A DNA stretch of 64,000 nt from Paraburkholderia sp. BL21I4N1. Its GTDB lineage: Bacteria; Pseudomonadota; Gammaproteobacteria; Burkholderiales; Burkholderiaceae. Where the stretch lies: positions 62,001 to 126,000 of the forward strand of contig NZ_PVEN01000002.1 in NCBI RefSeq assembly GCF_002973525.1, read 5' to 3'. Under the pieces are notes generated by a model. It saw only the letters and a program-made list of their open reading frames with translations. It had not been told where the DNA came from and searched no databases. Both the position numbers and the translations under genes were made by a program. Shown here piece after piece: positions 17,122 to 26,871 of the stretch. Each line of letters opens with the position of its first letter. Positions within the stretch are counted from its first letter, which is position 1.

Positions 17122-19333
17122 GACGAATTCCTTTCTCTGACGCACCATTGGCGGTTGCGCGTCCGCTCATCAACGGTTCGAGCGGCGATTGCGGATCGAG
17201 CAGTGCGGTACGGATGAAATGCAATTGACTCAGAATGCGTTGCAGTTGATGACGCTCCTCGCGCGGCGGCGTGAACGTGGCGAGCATCTGCTGAAGCGCG
17301 GCGATCGCGTCGGCGGTCGCGGCAAGCGCGCGGTCGAAGCGGTCTTCGCGCGGACGCTCGAACAGCGCGGTCAGTGCATCGCGCATCGCCCGTAACGTGA
17401 CGCGCCACGGCATCGTCTTCGCATAACGCGCGTCGGCGGGCAGCGTTGCCACTTCGCGGCGTAGATCGATCATCGCGTTGCCCACTTCGAGCACCGCGAA
17501 CAGCCAGCGCAACGTGTCGCGCTTGAGTTCGGGTTCGTTCTGCGCAAGCGCGTTGATCTGGAACATCAGATCGCGCGCGCCGCTCTCGAAGCGCGACCGC
17601 ACCCGCCGCATGCCCGCACGGCTCGCGAGCGACACCTGACGGCGCAGGTCCACCAGCAGGCGGTTGCGCAGCCACGGCGTCGACGGCGGCAGCAGCACCG
17701 CGAACGCAATCGAGACCACCAGCATGGACAGCACCAGCGCGATCGCGTCGTTGATCGTGCCGCTCGGGTCGTAATGGATCACGTTGTCCGGGCCGGCCAG
17801 AAAGCAGAAGAAGATGCAGTAGCCGACGCCGTATCCGGCCAGCGCCGGACGCGTCGTCATGAACACGCCGAACAGCAGGAACGGCGTAAGCGCCGCGCAC
17901 AGCAGCGGAAAACCGTCGATGTGCGGATACACGCCGTACACCGCGATCATCCCCATGACGGAGGCGAGCAGCGTGCCGCCGGCCATCTGGAACGCGGTGC
18001 GCTTCGGATTCGGCGACGCCGAGGCGAGCGCGCAGACGGCGGCGGCATTCAGCGTCAAGGTCGAACCGCTCGGCCACGCGGTCGCGATCCAGAACGCGCC
18101 GAGCGCCATCATCACGAGCGCGGCCCGCACGCCTGCGACGCCCGCTGCGATCGCATTGGTCTTAGGCTCGTAACGTTCGATCCAGCGCTCGCGCTCGTGC
18201 GTGTCGACGGCGAGCGACGCATACGTGGCCGCGTACGCATGCAGATCGTCGATAAAGCGGTACAGCAGTTCGGCGCCGGTGTCGAAGTCGAGCAACGGCG
18301 CGTCGGGGTGCGCTTCCAGTTCGCAGCGCGTCGCGCGTACGCGCTTGGGCAACTCGGCCTTGTAGGCGTCGAGCTGTGCGGCGGCGTGGGCGGCATCGGC
18401 GGCGCTCAGCACGGGTTCGCCGGATTTCGCGAGCAGCGGGGCGATTTCCTTGAAGTACGGTTCGAGTGCGTCGATCGCAATCGCCGCACCGTGCGTGTCG
18501 GTGTCGCGCAGCCGGTTCATCAGTTGATGCAGCGCGTGGAAGCGCGTCGATGCGGTCATGAACTCGCTGTTCAGCCGCGCGAGACGGCCGCCGCGCATCC
18601 GCGAATCGGGCCCTTCGAACACGGCCACGCTGCGCGCCGCCTCGAATCCGACGATATCGGCGACGAAGCGCGCGTTGGTCGCTTCGATCTGCGCGCGGTC
18701 GTTACGCCCCGCGAGCGACGCGGACACATACTCGACGAACGACGAAAAGCGCGCCCGCACGGTGCCGCGCATCTGCAAGCCGGCGAACTGCGGAAACACC
18801 AGGCCGCTGACGGCGCCCGCGCAGACGATCCCGAGCACCACTTCGGCGACCCGCGTGAGCGCGCTGAGAAACGCGCCGTCCGGATGCTGCGAAGCGGGAA
18901 TGCCGATCAGCGCGGCGGTGTAGCCGGCCAGCACGAAGCCGTACGACTTGAAGTTGCGGTTGCGCGCGGCGCCGGCGGTGCAGATGCCGACCCAGATCGC
19001 GGTGGCGGCGATGAACAGTTCGGGTTGCTGCGCGAACAGGCCGATCAGCGCCAGCATCACGACGAGGCCGACGAGGGTGCCGCAGATCCGGTAAAAGCTC
19101 TTCGCGAACACCATGCCGCTTTGCGGCTGCATCACGATGAACACCGTGGTCATCGCGGTACGCGGCTGCGGCAGGTCGAGTTTCATCGCGATGCCGAGCG
19201 CGAGGAAACAGGCGGCGAGCGCCTTGAACAGATAGATCCACGTGAGGCCGTCGTTGCGCGCCCAGTCGGCGGCGGCCGCGTAGAGCGTGGCAAGCGACGT
19301 GGGGCGCGAGGTCGTGGACGCAGAGGCTGACAT
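17111..19333 (-). CDS. FUSC-family aromatic acid / fusaric acid efflux permease
   Basis: Inner-membrane permease of the FUSC (AaeB/FusC) family, 740 residues. It has the expected two halves: N-terminal helices (about 35-200, with RTAMTTVFIVMQPQSGMVFAK), a large cytoplasmic segment, a second set of helices (about 395-560) and a cytoplasmic tail. The family exports hydroxylated aromatic acids and, in Burkholderia cepacia, fusaric acid. ATG 19333 is preferred because GAGGAAA precedes it; an ATG at 19348 overlapping the stop of the outer-membrane gene (ATGA) is possible and would add five residues. Confidence 0.9.
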   Translation of the reverse strand: MSASASTTSRPTSLATLYAAAADWARNDGLTWIYLFKALAACFLALGIAMKLDLPQPRTAMTTVFIVMQPQSGMVFAKSFYRICGTLVGLVVMLALIGLFAQQPELFIAATAIWVGICTAGAARNRNFKSYGFVLAGYTAALIGIPASQHPDGAFLSALTRVAEVVLGIVCAGAVSGLVFPQFAGLQMRGTVRARFSSFVEYVSASLAGRNDRAQIEATNARFVADIVGFEAARSVAVFEGPDSRMRGGRLARLNSEFMTASTRFHALHQLMNRLRDTDTHGAAIAIDALEPYFKEIAPLLAKSGEPVLSAADAAHAAAQLDAYKAELPKRVRATRCELEAHPDAPLLDFDTGAELLYRFIDDLHAYAATYASLAVDTHERERWIERYEPKTNAIAAGVAGVRAALVMMALGAFWIATAWPSGSTLTLNAAAVCALASASPNPKRTAFQMAGGTLLASVMGMIAVYGVYPHIDGFPLLCAALTPFLLFGVFMTTRPALAGYGVGYCIFFCFLAGPDNVIHYDPSGTINDAIALVLSMLVVSIAFAVLLPPSTPWLRNRLLVDLRRQVSLASRAGMRRVRSRFESGARDLMFQINALAQNEPELKRDTLRWLFAVLEVGNAMIDLRREVATLPADARYAKTMPWRVTLRAMRDALTALFERPREDRFDRALAATADAIAALQQMLATFTPPREERHQLQRILSQLHFIRTALLDPQSPLEPLMSGRATANGASEKGIRHAT

Positions 19334-19344
19334 GGCCGGTTTCC

Positions 19345-21036
19345 TCATTCGACCACGGGCGCGGCGGCGGGCGCTCGCGTTGCGGTGACTGCCGCGCTGA
19401 CGCCTGCGTTGCCTGCGCTTCCGCCGCGGCTGGCGGGCGCAGCGGTGTTGCCCGGGTGGCTCGCCGGACCGCTTTGCGTGGACACGGCCGCGGGTTTCGC
19501 GCTGCTCGCCGCAGGATCGCCCGCCACGCTGCCGTTACCGCTGCGGCCCTTGCCATGCGCCGGCAGCGTCTCATTCGCCTGCGGACCATTAGCCGGCTCG
19601 TCGAGCCCGCCGCCCAGCGCGGTGACCAGCGACGCATGCGCGCCCAGCCGCTCGGCCTGAATCTTCGCCACGCCTTCCTGCGCGCGCAGCAACTGGTTCT
19701 GCGCGACCAGCACGTTCAGATAGTCGGTCAGGCCGCGCCGGTAGCCTTCGCGCGACAGATCGTAGTTCTTGCGGGCGGCCGCGACCGAGCGGTCGGCGTC
19801 GCCCGCCTGCGTGGCGAGCGAGCGGATCCGGATCACCTGATCGGACACGTCCTTCAACGCGCCGACGATCGACTGGTTATAGCGGTCCACCGCCTCGTCG
19901 TAACCTGCCGACGCCGCGCCGAGTTGCGAGCGCAGGCGGCCGCCGTCGAGAATCGGCAACGACAGCGCCGGCCCGGCACTCCAGCTATGCGACGGGTTCT
20001 TCAGGAACTGGAACAGCGGCCCCATCGCGGCATAACCGCCGATCGACGCGAGCAGGTTGATGTCCGGATAAAAATCGGCCTTGGCGACGTCGATGCCGCG
20101 CGCCTGCGCCGCGACGGTCCAGCGCGCCGCGACCACGTCCGGGCGATGGCCGATCAGGTCGGCGGGCAAGCTGCTGGGCAGGCTGGCCGGCGCGGTGTCC
20201 AGCGACAGCGTCGGACGCTGGATCGCATCGCCCGCGCCCGGACCTTTGCCGGCCAGCGCGGCCAACTGGTTGCGGCCGAGCGCGATCTGCTCGTCGAGCG
20301 CGTCGATCTGGCGGTCGTATTCCGGCAGCGGCGTTTCGGCCTGGCTCACGTCGAGTTGCGTGCCGATGCCACCCTTCAGCCGGCGGTTGGCGAGATCGAC
20401 GATCTGCTGCTGTTGCTTCAGGGTCGCCTGGGCGATGTCGAGCAGCGCGTAGTTCATCGACAGCTGAATGTACGTACGCACCACGTTGCCTTCCAGTTCG
20501 AGCTGGGCGGCGCGGGCATCCGCGGCGCTGGCGTGGGCGGCGTCGAGCGCGCGTTCGGCGGCGTTCCTGTCCTTGCCCCAGATGTCGAGGTGATACGACA
20601 GGCCTAGCGTGCCGGTGTTGTTCCACGATTGCTCGCCGGCGAGCGGGCCGGGGCCGTAGTACACGTTGTCGGCCCACTTCTGACGCTGCACCGACAGGCT
20701 GCCGTTGACCTGCGGCGACAGCGCCGAGCGCGCGACGCCGGCCATCGACATGGCCTCGCGCACGCGCGCCTGGGCGGCCGCGAGACTCGGATTGCCGGCC
20801 TGCGCCGCGGCGATCCACTCGTTCAGTTGCGGATCGTTATAGGCGCGCCACCAGTCGGCGGCGGGCCACTGGGCGTCCACATCGGCGGCGCGGATCGCGT
20901 TGCCCACGTCGAGCGACGAGGGCGCCACGCTGTCCGCTTGCGGAGCGATGCCTCCGGTACTTGCACAGCCGGCGATTGTTAATAGGATCGTAAGAACCGC
21001 GGCTGCGGTGATCCCTTTTTGTACCGGAGACTGCAC
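19345..21036 (-). CDS. NodT/OprM-family outer-membrane efflux lipoprotein with long C-terminal tail
   Basis: Outer-membrane channel of a tripartite pump, 563 residues. A lipoprotein signal peptide ends in TIAGC, so Cys24 should be acylated. Two OEP repeats follow, with the NodT-type strings DWWRAYNDPQLNEWI and FYPDINLLASIGGY. The start is GTG with GGAGGA four bases upstream. After the normal end of the fold (about residue 484) comes an 80-residue tail rich in Ala, Gly, Ser and Pro, which most relatives lack as far as I recall. First gene of the efflux operon, divergent from a LysR regulator. Confidence 0.9.
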   Translation of the reverse strand: MQSPVQKGITAAAVLTILLTIAGCASTGGIAPQADSVAPSSLDVGNAIRAADVDAQWPAADWWRAYNDPQLNEWIAAAQAGNPSLAAAQARVREAMSMAGVARSALSPQVNGSLSVQRQKWADNVYYGPGPLAGEQSWNNTGTLGLSYHLDIWGKDRNAAERALDAAHASAADARAAQLELEGNVVRTYIQLSMNYALLDIAQATLKQQQQIVDLANRRLKGGIGTQLDVSQAETPLPEYDRQIDALDEQIALGRNQLAALAGKGPGAGDAIQRPTLSLDTAPASLPSSLPADLIGHRPDVVAARWTVAAQARGIDVAKADFYPDINLLASIGGYAAMGPLFQFLKNPSHSWSAGPALSLPILDGGRLRSQLGAASAGYDEAVDRYNQSIVGALKDVSDQVIRIRSLATQAGDADRSVAAARKNYDLSREGYRRGLTDYLNVLVAQNQLLRAQEGVAKIQAERLGAHASLVTALGGGLDEPANGPQANETLPAHGKGRSGNGSVAGDPAASSAKPAAVSTQSGPASHPGNTAAPASRGGSAGNAGVSAAVTATRAPAAAPVVE

Positions 21037-21190
21037 GATTCCTCCAAAATTGACTATAGAAGCTTGTGCGTCATTATATTTTTTGATTGATTGGGGAATA
21101 ACCTGTAAAGATGCAAGGCATTTTTACGGAATCTGAGACAATCGCCTTTGCGAATCATGTAACAATCGCTTCCGATAAAAGAGGAAGGTT
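21037..21190. promoter_or_regulatory. Divergent control region of the efflux operon and its LysR gene
   Basis: 154 bases that are much richer in A+T than the neighbours. On the minus strand a TATAAT (21073-21078) could be the -10 of the efflux operon, although no good -35 is seen. The LysR gene has GAGGAAGG immediately upstream of its ATG. LysR regulators usually bind such shared regions and respond to the exported aromatic acid. Confidence 0.5.
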
Positions 21191-22132
21191 ATGGATACGC
21201 TTCAAAACATGCGCGTATTTGTCCGGGTGGTCGAAGCGGGCAGCTTTACAGGCGCCGCGCAGCACCTGAATACGACGACGGCCTACGCGTCGCGCGCGGT
21301 GTCCGATCTGGAAGCGCATCTGCGCACGCGTCTGCTGAACCGCACCACGCGGCGCATTGCGCTGACCGAGGCAGGGGAGCGTTACCTGCAACGCTGCGAG
21401 CAGATCCTCGCCTACGTGGATCAGGCGGAAGCCGAGGCAGGCGACGCGCACGCGCGGCCGGCCGGCAAACTGAAGGTGCATGCCATGACGAGCTTCGGGC
21501 AGCACTATGTGGTGCCCGCCGTCGGCCTGTATCAGGAGCGCTATCCGGACGTGCAAATCGAGTTGACGCTGGCGCAGCGCATGCCCGATCTGCTCGACGA
21601 AGGCTTCGACGTCTCGTTGACGCTCGCCACGACCGGCTTGCCGGATTCGGGGCTGGTGTCGCAACGGCTGGGCGGTGCGTTCAGCATTGCGTGTGCGTCG
21701 CCGGCTTATCTGGAGCGGCACGGCGTGCCGCAGACGCCCGCCGACCTCGCTCAGCACACCTGCCTGCAAATGGTGACGCCGGTGTTTCCGACTGACAAAT
21801 GGACCTTCGACGGTCCGAACGGCGAGGAAACGGTCGCGCTGGGCTCGTCCCGGTTTCAGGTGAACGTGGCCGAAGCCATGGCGGTCGCGGTGAGCCGGGG
21901 CATGGGAATCGGGCTGATTCCGATCTACTCGGCGATCAGCGGGTTGCGCAGCGGTAATCTCGTCTGGCTATTGCCCGAATACACGTCGCAGGAAATGAGT
22001 CTGTATGCGCTGTATCCGTCGCGCCAGTATCTGGACGCGAAAATCCGCACGTGGGTCGAATTTCTGCGCGATGAGCTGCCGGCTACGCTGGCGGCGGATC
22101 AGGAAGAGTTGCGGCAGTTTGCTCGAGCGTGA
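21191..22132 (+). CDS. LysR-family regulator, likely of the efflux operon
   Basis: A 313-residue LysR-type regulator. The N-terminal winged helix (residues 1-60, MDTLQNMRVFVRVVEAGSF.. then AAQHLNTTTAYASRAVSDLE) is canonical, followed by the periplasmic-binding-protein-like effector domain (about 90-295). It is divergent from the efflux operon, the usual arrangement of AaeR/FusR-type activators, so control of that operon is a reasonable inference. The start is supported by a strong GAGGAAGG site. Confidence 0.9.
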   Translation: MDTLQNMRVFVRVVEAGSFTGAAQHLNTTTAYASRAVSDLEAHLRTRLLNRTTRRIALTEAGERYLQRCEQILAYVDQAEAEAGDAHARPAGKLKVHAMTSFGQHYVVPAVGLYQERYPDVQIELTLAQRMPDLLDEGFDVSLTLATTGLPDSGLVSQRLGGAFSIACASPAYLERHGVPQTPADLAQHTCLQMVTPVFPTDKWTFDGPNGEETVALGSSRFQVNVAEAMAVAVSRGMGIGLIPIYSAISGLRSGNLVWLLPEYTSQEMSLYALYPSRQYLDAKIRTWVEFLRDELPATLAADQEELRQFARA

Positions 22133-22285
22133 ACGCGTGTTACAGAGCTGCCGCGCCGCAACATTTCCTTACTTCTACCGCGCGGTCGTTTTGCTAACGT
22201 GTCGTTCATGCGCTGCCGCTTCAGCCGGACGCGTTCAATTTCGCTGCTGTTCGGTAAATCGCACTAATCGAAGGACGAGGGATTC

Positions 22286-22444
22286 ATGGATACGCATCTG
22301 ATGATCGGCGTGGCCGTCATGTTTGGACTGATCGGGATCGCCGCATCGCGTGATCTGCTGCGCCGTCTGCGGGAGCAGCAGCCGCAACTGGCGCCGATCA
22401 AGGTCGAGCGTGCGGATTTGCGGACGCAACGGCACGATCGGTGA
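22286..22444 (+). CDS. Small membrane protein, 52 residues
   Basis: A short frame preceded by AAGGACGAGGG at good spacing. The protein MDTHLMIGVAVMFGLIGIA.. has one predicted N-terminal membrane helix (about residues 5-20) and then a basic, amphipathic tail containing RDLLRRLREQ. I do not recognise a family. It stands alone between the LysR gene and the convergent SRAP gene. The combination of ribosome site, hydrophobic segment and positive-inside tail favours a real gene. Confidence 0.6.
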   Translation: MDTHLMIGVAVMFGLIGIAASRDLLRRLREQQPQLAPIKVERADLRTQRHDR

Positions 22445-22498
22445 CATTCGCGGGCGGGTTCTTCTGGACTATGCCCGCGCATCGGGTCTTGCAGCTTT

Positions 22499-23251
22499 TC
22501 AGTCCAGCGCTTCGATCAAACCCGGCTCGTCGTTGAGCGTGCGATCCACGTCGTGACTCACGCGATGCCAGCGGAATCGCCCGGCGGCCAGGCCGCCCGC
22601 GCGCGCCAACTGTTCCAGTTCCTCGGCAGGCAGCTCGGGGTCCAGCCAGCGGCGCGCCGCGTCCGGCCCGAACACCAGCGGGCGGCGGTCGTACAGGTCG
22701 ACCAGACCGGCGTCGGCATTCGCTGTCACGATGACCAGACCCATCCCCTCCGTTTGCGGCTCCGTGCCGCGTACGCTCGATAGCGCCGCCAGATACATCG
22801 GCGCGGCGCTTTTCAGACGCACAAAATAAGGTTGGCGCGAGGCGTGGTGCGGTGTCGCGTCGGATGATGCGGCGGTCTGCGCTACGTCGGGCTCACCGTC
22901 GACGCCTTCCGTCGAGGAGGCGGCTGCTCTGCGCCACTCGAACCAGCCGTCCGCCGGCACCAGAACCCGGCCGGTTTTCCACAATTCCTCGAAATAGCGT
23001 GCGGTTGGCGCGGTGTCGGCGCGCGCGTTGATGGTCTGCGGCAAATGCTGCTCGCGCGCCCAATCCGGGCAATAACCCCAGTGAACCGGGCGCAGCGTCT
23101 GATCGGCAAAAATCGCCAGCGGATGCGTGCCCGGTGCAAGGTTATAGCCGGGGCGACGGTCGGAGGCATCGAACAGCATCAGCGGATCGGCGAGACCCAG
23201 ATGCTGTGTGTAAAGGCGCGGATCGCGGTACTGGCTGATTCGACCACACAT
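22499..23251 (-). CDS. SRAP-domain protein (YedK/HMCES family)
   Basis: SRAP proteins form a covalent thiazolidine crosslink with abasic sites in single-stranded DNA. The 250-residue protein keeps the expected active site: Cys2 after the start methionine, Asn75 (INAR), Glu105 in GWFEW and His233 in VSHDVD. Between residues about 109 and 139 it carries a low-complexity insertion (Ala/Ser/Thr/Asp-rich) that separates the GWFEW strand from PYFVRLK. It is the last gene of a minus-strand run whose genes are 32-51 bases apart. Confidence 0.92.
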   Translation of the reverse strand: MCGRISQYRDPRLYTQHLGLADPLMLFDASDRRPGYNLAPGTHPLAIFADQTLRPVHWGYCPDWAREQHLPQTINARADTAPTARYFEELWKTGRVLVPADGWFEWRRAAASSTEGVDGEPDVAQTAASSDATPHHASRQPYFVRLKSAAPMYLAALSSVRGTEPQTEGMGLVIVTANADAGLVDLYDRRPLVFGPDAARRWLDPELPAEELEQLARAGGLAAGRFRWHRVSHDVDRTLNDEPGLIEALD

Positions 23252-23283
23252 GAGCGACCTCCGGAGACGACCGGCGTGACGGA

Positions 23284-24090
23284 CTAGATCTCGACAACCT
23301 TATCCCACCTGAACGCCGGATTTTCCCACTGCCCGGTGCGCCGGTCGAGGTAGCCGCGCGGATTGCAGACCACGCGCGTGCCGTTCACCGTGTAGTCGAA
23401 CGGCGTATGCGTGTGGCCATGAATCCACAGCGCGACGGGCGCGCGCACCAGTTCCGGCAAATGACTGACGAAGCCCGCCGACACGCGATCTTCGGCATAC
23501 CGCTCGGCCAGGCTCTGCCGATGCGGCGCGTGATGCGTGACGACGATCGTCTTGCCGTCGAACGGTTTGGCCAGCTCGCGTTCGAGCCAACCGCGCGCCT
23601 GCTGGTGCAGGGCGAGCGAGTCACCGGGCGTGAAGTTGCGCGAGGCGTCATGCATGTCGTGCGGCCAGTTCATCTGGATCGGGCCGTGAAAATCGAGCAT
23701 GGTGCGGCGCGACGCATCGATCGATTCGGCCAGCGTGGCGGCGTCCGCGCCATACAGCGCGAAGTCGGTCCATAAGGTCGTGCCGAGCACGCGCCATTGA
23801 CCTCGCGGATCGACCAGCGCGGCGTTGTTCAGCACATGCACGTTGTCGACCTGCGCGGCCGCGTCGTATAGCGCGGCGTCGAGCGCGCCGAATTCGCCGT
23901 CGTAGTACTCGTGATTGCCGGGCACGTAGATCACCGGCACGGTGCCGTCGAACGTCTGCGCGGCCCAGCGCGGACCGGCCGCGTGATTGTGGATGTCGCC
24001 CGCCAGCACGATCAGGTCGGCCTGAGCATGCGGTATCAGCTCGGGTTCGTCGTTCTCCAGATGCAGATCGGACAGCACTCGAATCTTCAC
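23284..24090 (-). CDS. Metallophosphoesterase
   Basis: Calcineurin-like phosphoesterase of 268 residues, dinuclear metal enzyme. Metal-binding motifs are visible in order: Asp8-x-His10 (SDLHLE), Asp32 in AGDIHN, Asn59-His60-Glu61 (GNHEY), His-His in VTHHAPH, and GHTHTP near the C-terminus. No signal peptide, so cytoplasmic. Substrate is unknown. It lies between the FAD-oxidase gene and the SRAP gene on the same strand with short gaps. Confidence 0.9.
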   Translation of the reverse strand: MKIRVLSDLHLENDEPELIPHAQADLIVLAGDIHNHAAGPRWAAQTFDGTVPVIYVPGNHEYYDGEFGALDAALYDAAAQVDNVHVLNNAALVDPRGQWRVLGTTLWTDFALYGADAATLAESIDASRRTMLDFHGPIQMNWPHDMHDASRNFTPGDSLALHQQARGWLERELAKPFDGKTIVVTHHAPHRQSLAERYAEDRVSAGFVSHLPELVRAPVALWIHGHTHTPFDYTVNGTRVVCNPRGYLDRRTGQWENPAFRWDKVVEI

Positions 24091-24141
24091 GGCGGCGACT
24101 CCTGCAAACGGCGCCGCCGGGGAGGGCGGCGGCCTGAGACG

Positions 24142-25560
24142 TTAGCGTAGCACCTTGCCCGGGTTCATCAGATTCAGCGGATCGAGCGCGTGTTTGACGG
24201 CGCGCATCAACTGCACTTCGACGTCCTGCTTGTAGTGCATTGCCTCGTCGATCTTCAACTGGCCGAGCCCGTGCTCCGCGCTGATGCTGCCGCGGTGCCG
24301 GTGCACGCTGTCGTAGACGATCTGGTTGATCGGGCTCTGGTACTGCTTGAGAAACACCTTCGCATCGACGCCCTCGGGGGCCTGCACGTTGTAGTGCAGA
24401 TTGCCGTCGCCGAGATGGCCGAAGGTCACCATGCGCACGCCAGGCACCGCCTGCGCGATCGCCGCATCGGTTTCCTCGATGAAATGGCCGATGCGCGAGA
24501 TCGGTACCGCGATGTCGTGCTTGATGTTCAACCCTTCCTCGGCCTGGGCGAGCGGAATATGTTCGCGCAGGTTCCAGAACGCCCGCGATTGCGCGAGGTT
24601 TTCCGCGACCACGGCGTCTTGCACCAGGCCTTCTTCGAGCGCGGTTTCCATCAGACGCTCGAACAGCGCGCGTGCGTGTTCTTCACTTTCGCTGTCCGAC
24701 AGTTCCAGCAGCACGACTTGCGCGTGCGTCTCCGCGAATGGATAGCGCATCTGCTCGAAATGCCGGCCAACCAGCCGCAGGCAGAAATCCGACATCAGTT
24801 CGAAGCCGGTCAGCAGCGGCCCGGCGATACGTTGCGTGAGCGACAGGAAATCGAGCGCCGCATGCGGCGACGCGAGCGCGGCAAGCGCCGTGACCCGCGC
24901 GGCCGGCCGTGGATGCAACTTGAGCACGGCGGCGGTGATGATGCCGAGCGTGCCTTCGGCGCCGATGAACAGATCGCGCAGATCGTAGCCGGTGTTGTCC
25001 TTGCGCAGTCCGCGCAGGCCGTCCCACAGTTCGCCTTGCGGCGTGACCACTTCGAGGCCGAGGCACAGCTCGCGCGTGTTGCCGTAGCGCAGCACGCCGG
25101 TGCCGCCCGCGTTGGTGGCGAGATTGCCGCCGATCGTGCAACTGCCTTCGGCCGCTAGGCTCAGGGGAAACAGACGGCCGGCTTCGTCGGCATGCTTCTG
25201 CACCTCGGCGAGGATCACGCCGGCCTCGACGGTGATGGTGTTGTTGTGCGGATCGATGTCGCGGATCCGATTCAGTCGCCGCAGGCTGATGACCGCCTGC
25301 GCGCCGCTCGCGTCCGGCGTGGCGCCGCCGGCGAGGCCGGTGTTGCCGCCCTGCGGCACCAGCGCGATGCGATATTCGACGGCGAGTTTGACGAGCGCGG
25401 CGGCTTCGCTCGCGGTGGCCGGGCAGAGCACCGCGCAGGCCGCGCCGGTGTAGCGACGGCGCCAGTCGGTGAGGTACGGGGCGGTGTCGTGCGCGTCGGT
25501 CAGGACATGGGTGGCGCCGATGGCGTCACGGCAGGCGGTGAGGAAAGCGGTTTGGGTCAT
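24142..25560 (-). CDS. FAD-linked 2-hydroxyacid dehydrogenase (GlcD/D-2-hydroxyglutarate/D-lactate type)
   Basis: A 472-residue VAO-type flavoprotein. The N-terminal FAD-binding domain contains VPQGGNTGLAGGA and GGNLATNAGGTGVLRYGN, and the C-terminal cap ends in HRHRGSISAEHGLGQLK with the catalytic His/Glu region of GlcD and D-2-hydroxyglutarate dehydrogenases. Such enzymes oxidise glycolate, D-lactate or D-2-hydroxyglutarate and pass electrons to ETF or quinone. No glcE/glcF genes are adjacent, so it is not a classical glycolate oxidase subunit. Substrate is not decided. Confidence 0.9.
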   Translation of the reverse strand: MTQTAFLTACRDAIGATHVLTDAHDTAPYLTDWRRRYTGAACAVLCPATASEAAALVKLAVEYRIALVPQGGNTGLAGGATPDASGAQAVISLRRLNRIRDIDPHNNTITVEAGVILAEVQKHADEAGRLFPLSLAAEGSCTIGGNLATNAGGTGVLRYGNTRELCLGLEVVTPQGELWDGLRGLRKDNTGYDLRDLFIGAEGTLGIITAAVLKLHPRPAARVTALAALASPHAALDFLSLTQRIAGPLLTGFELMSDFCLRLVGRHFEQMRYPFAETHAQVVLLELSDSESEEHARALFERLMETALEEGLVQDAVVAENLAQSRAFWNLREHIPLAQAEEGLNIKHDIAVPISRIGHFIEETDAAIAQAVPGVRMVTFGHLGDGNLHYNVQAPEGVDAKVFLKQYQSPINQIVYDSVHRHRGSISAEHGLGQLKIDEAMHYKQDVEVQLMRAVKHALDPLNLMNPGKVLR

Positions 25561-25609
25561 GTTGGTCGGTCAGCGGGTTCGGGGCGCACAGGAGGTGGCG
25601 GGCGTTTCG

Positions 25610-26103
25610 TCAGGCGTGGGTGTTTGCCTGTTTTTTAGCCCGTTTCGCCGCACGTTTGAACGGCGCGACGTAGGTCAGTGCGCAGACAAAAAACACCACG
25701 GCGAGTGCGACTTCGAGCCAGCCCAGCCGTGCGCTCAAACCACGGTCGCTCCAGCCGCGCACAATGCCTTCGGCAAAGTAAAGCAGGATCAGCATCGACG
25801 CCCACTGCAGCGTGTAAAGCCGGCCCCGCCAGACGCCCGGCAACGCCAGCAGCAACGGCACCGCCTTCAACACCATCGCCGAGCCGCCGGGGCGCAGCGG
25901 CGCGAGCCACCATTCCCATGCGACGGATAGCGCAATCAGCGCGATCAAGGCCGCCGTGGCGCCGTGGGCGGCAACGGTTTTTTGCGGCACGGGTGGCGCG
26001 GCGGCCGCGGAGGGGGCAGAGGATGCGGAGGCCGCTGGCACGGACGCGCCGCTCGCCGGCGCTACGTTCGACGCGCCGGCTTGCTGGGCATCGGGCTCGT
26101 TCA

Positions 26104-26104
<1 letters not shown>
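25610..26104 (-). CDS. DUF2069 membrane protein
   Basis: A 164-residue inner-membrane protein of the DUF2069 family, with an N-terminal Ala/Ser/Pro-rich tail of about 45 residues, four predicted helices (containing LAPLRPGGSAMVLKAVPLLL and WASMLILLYFAEG) and a basic C-terminus. Function unknown. The ATG shares one base with the wrbA stop (TGATG), showing translational coupling. From memory, DUF2069 genes commonly lie downstream of wrbA in proteobacteria. Confidence 0.85.
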
Positions 26105-26850
<746 letters not shown>

Positions 26851-26871
26851 TCACGAAGCAAGGAGGTGGGT

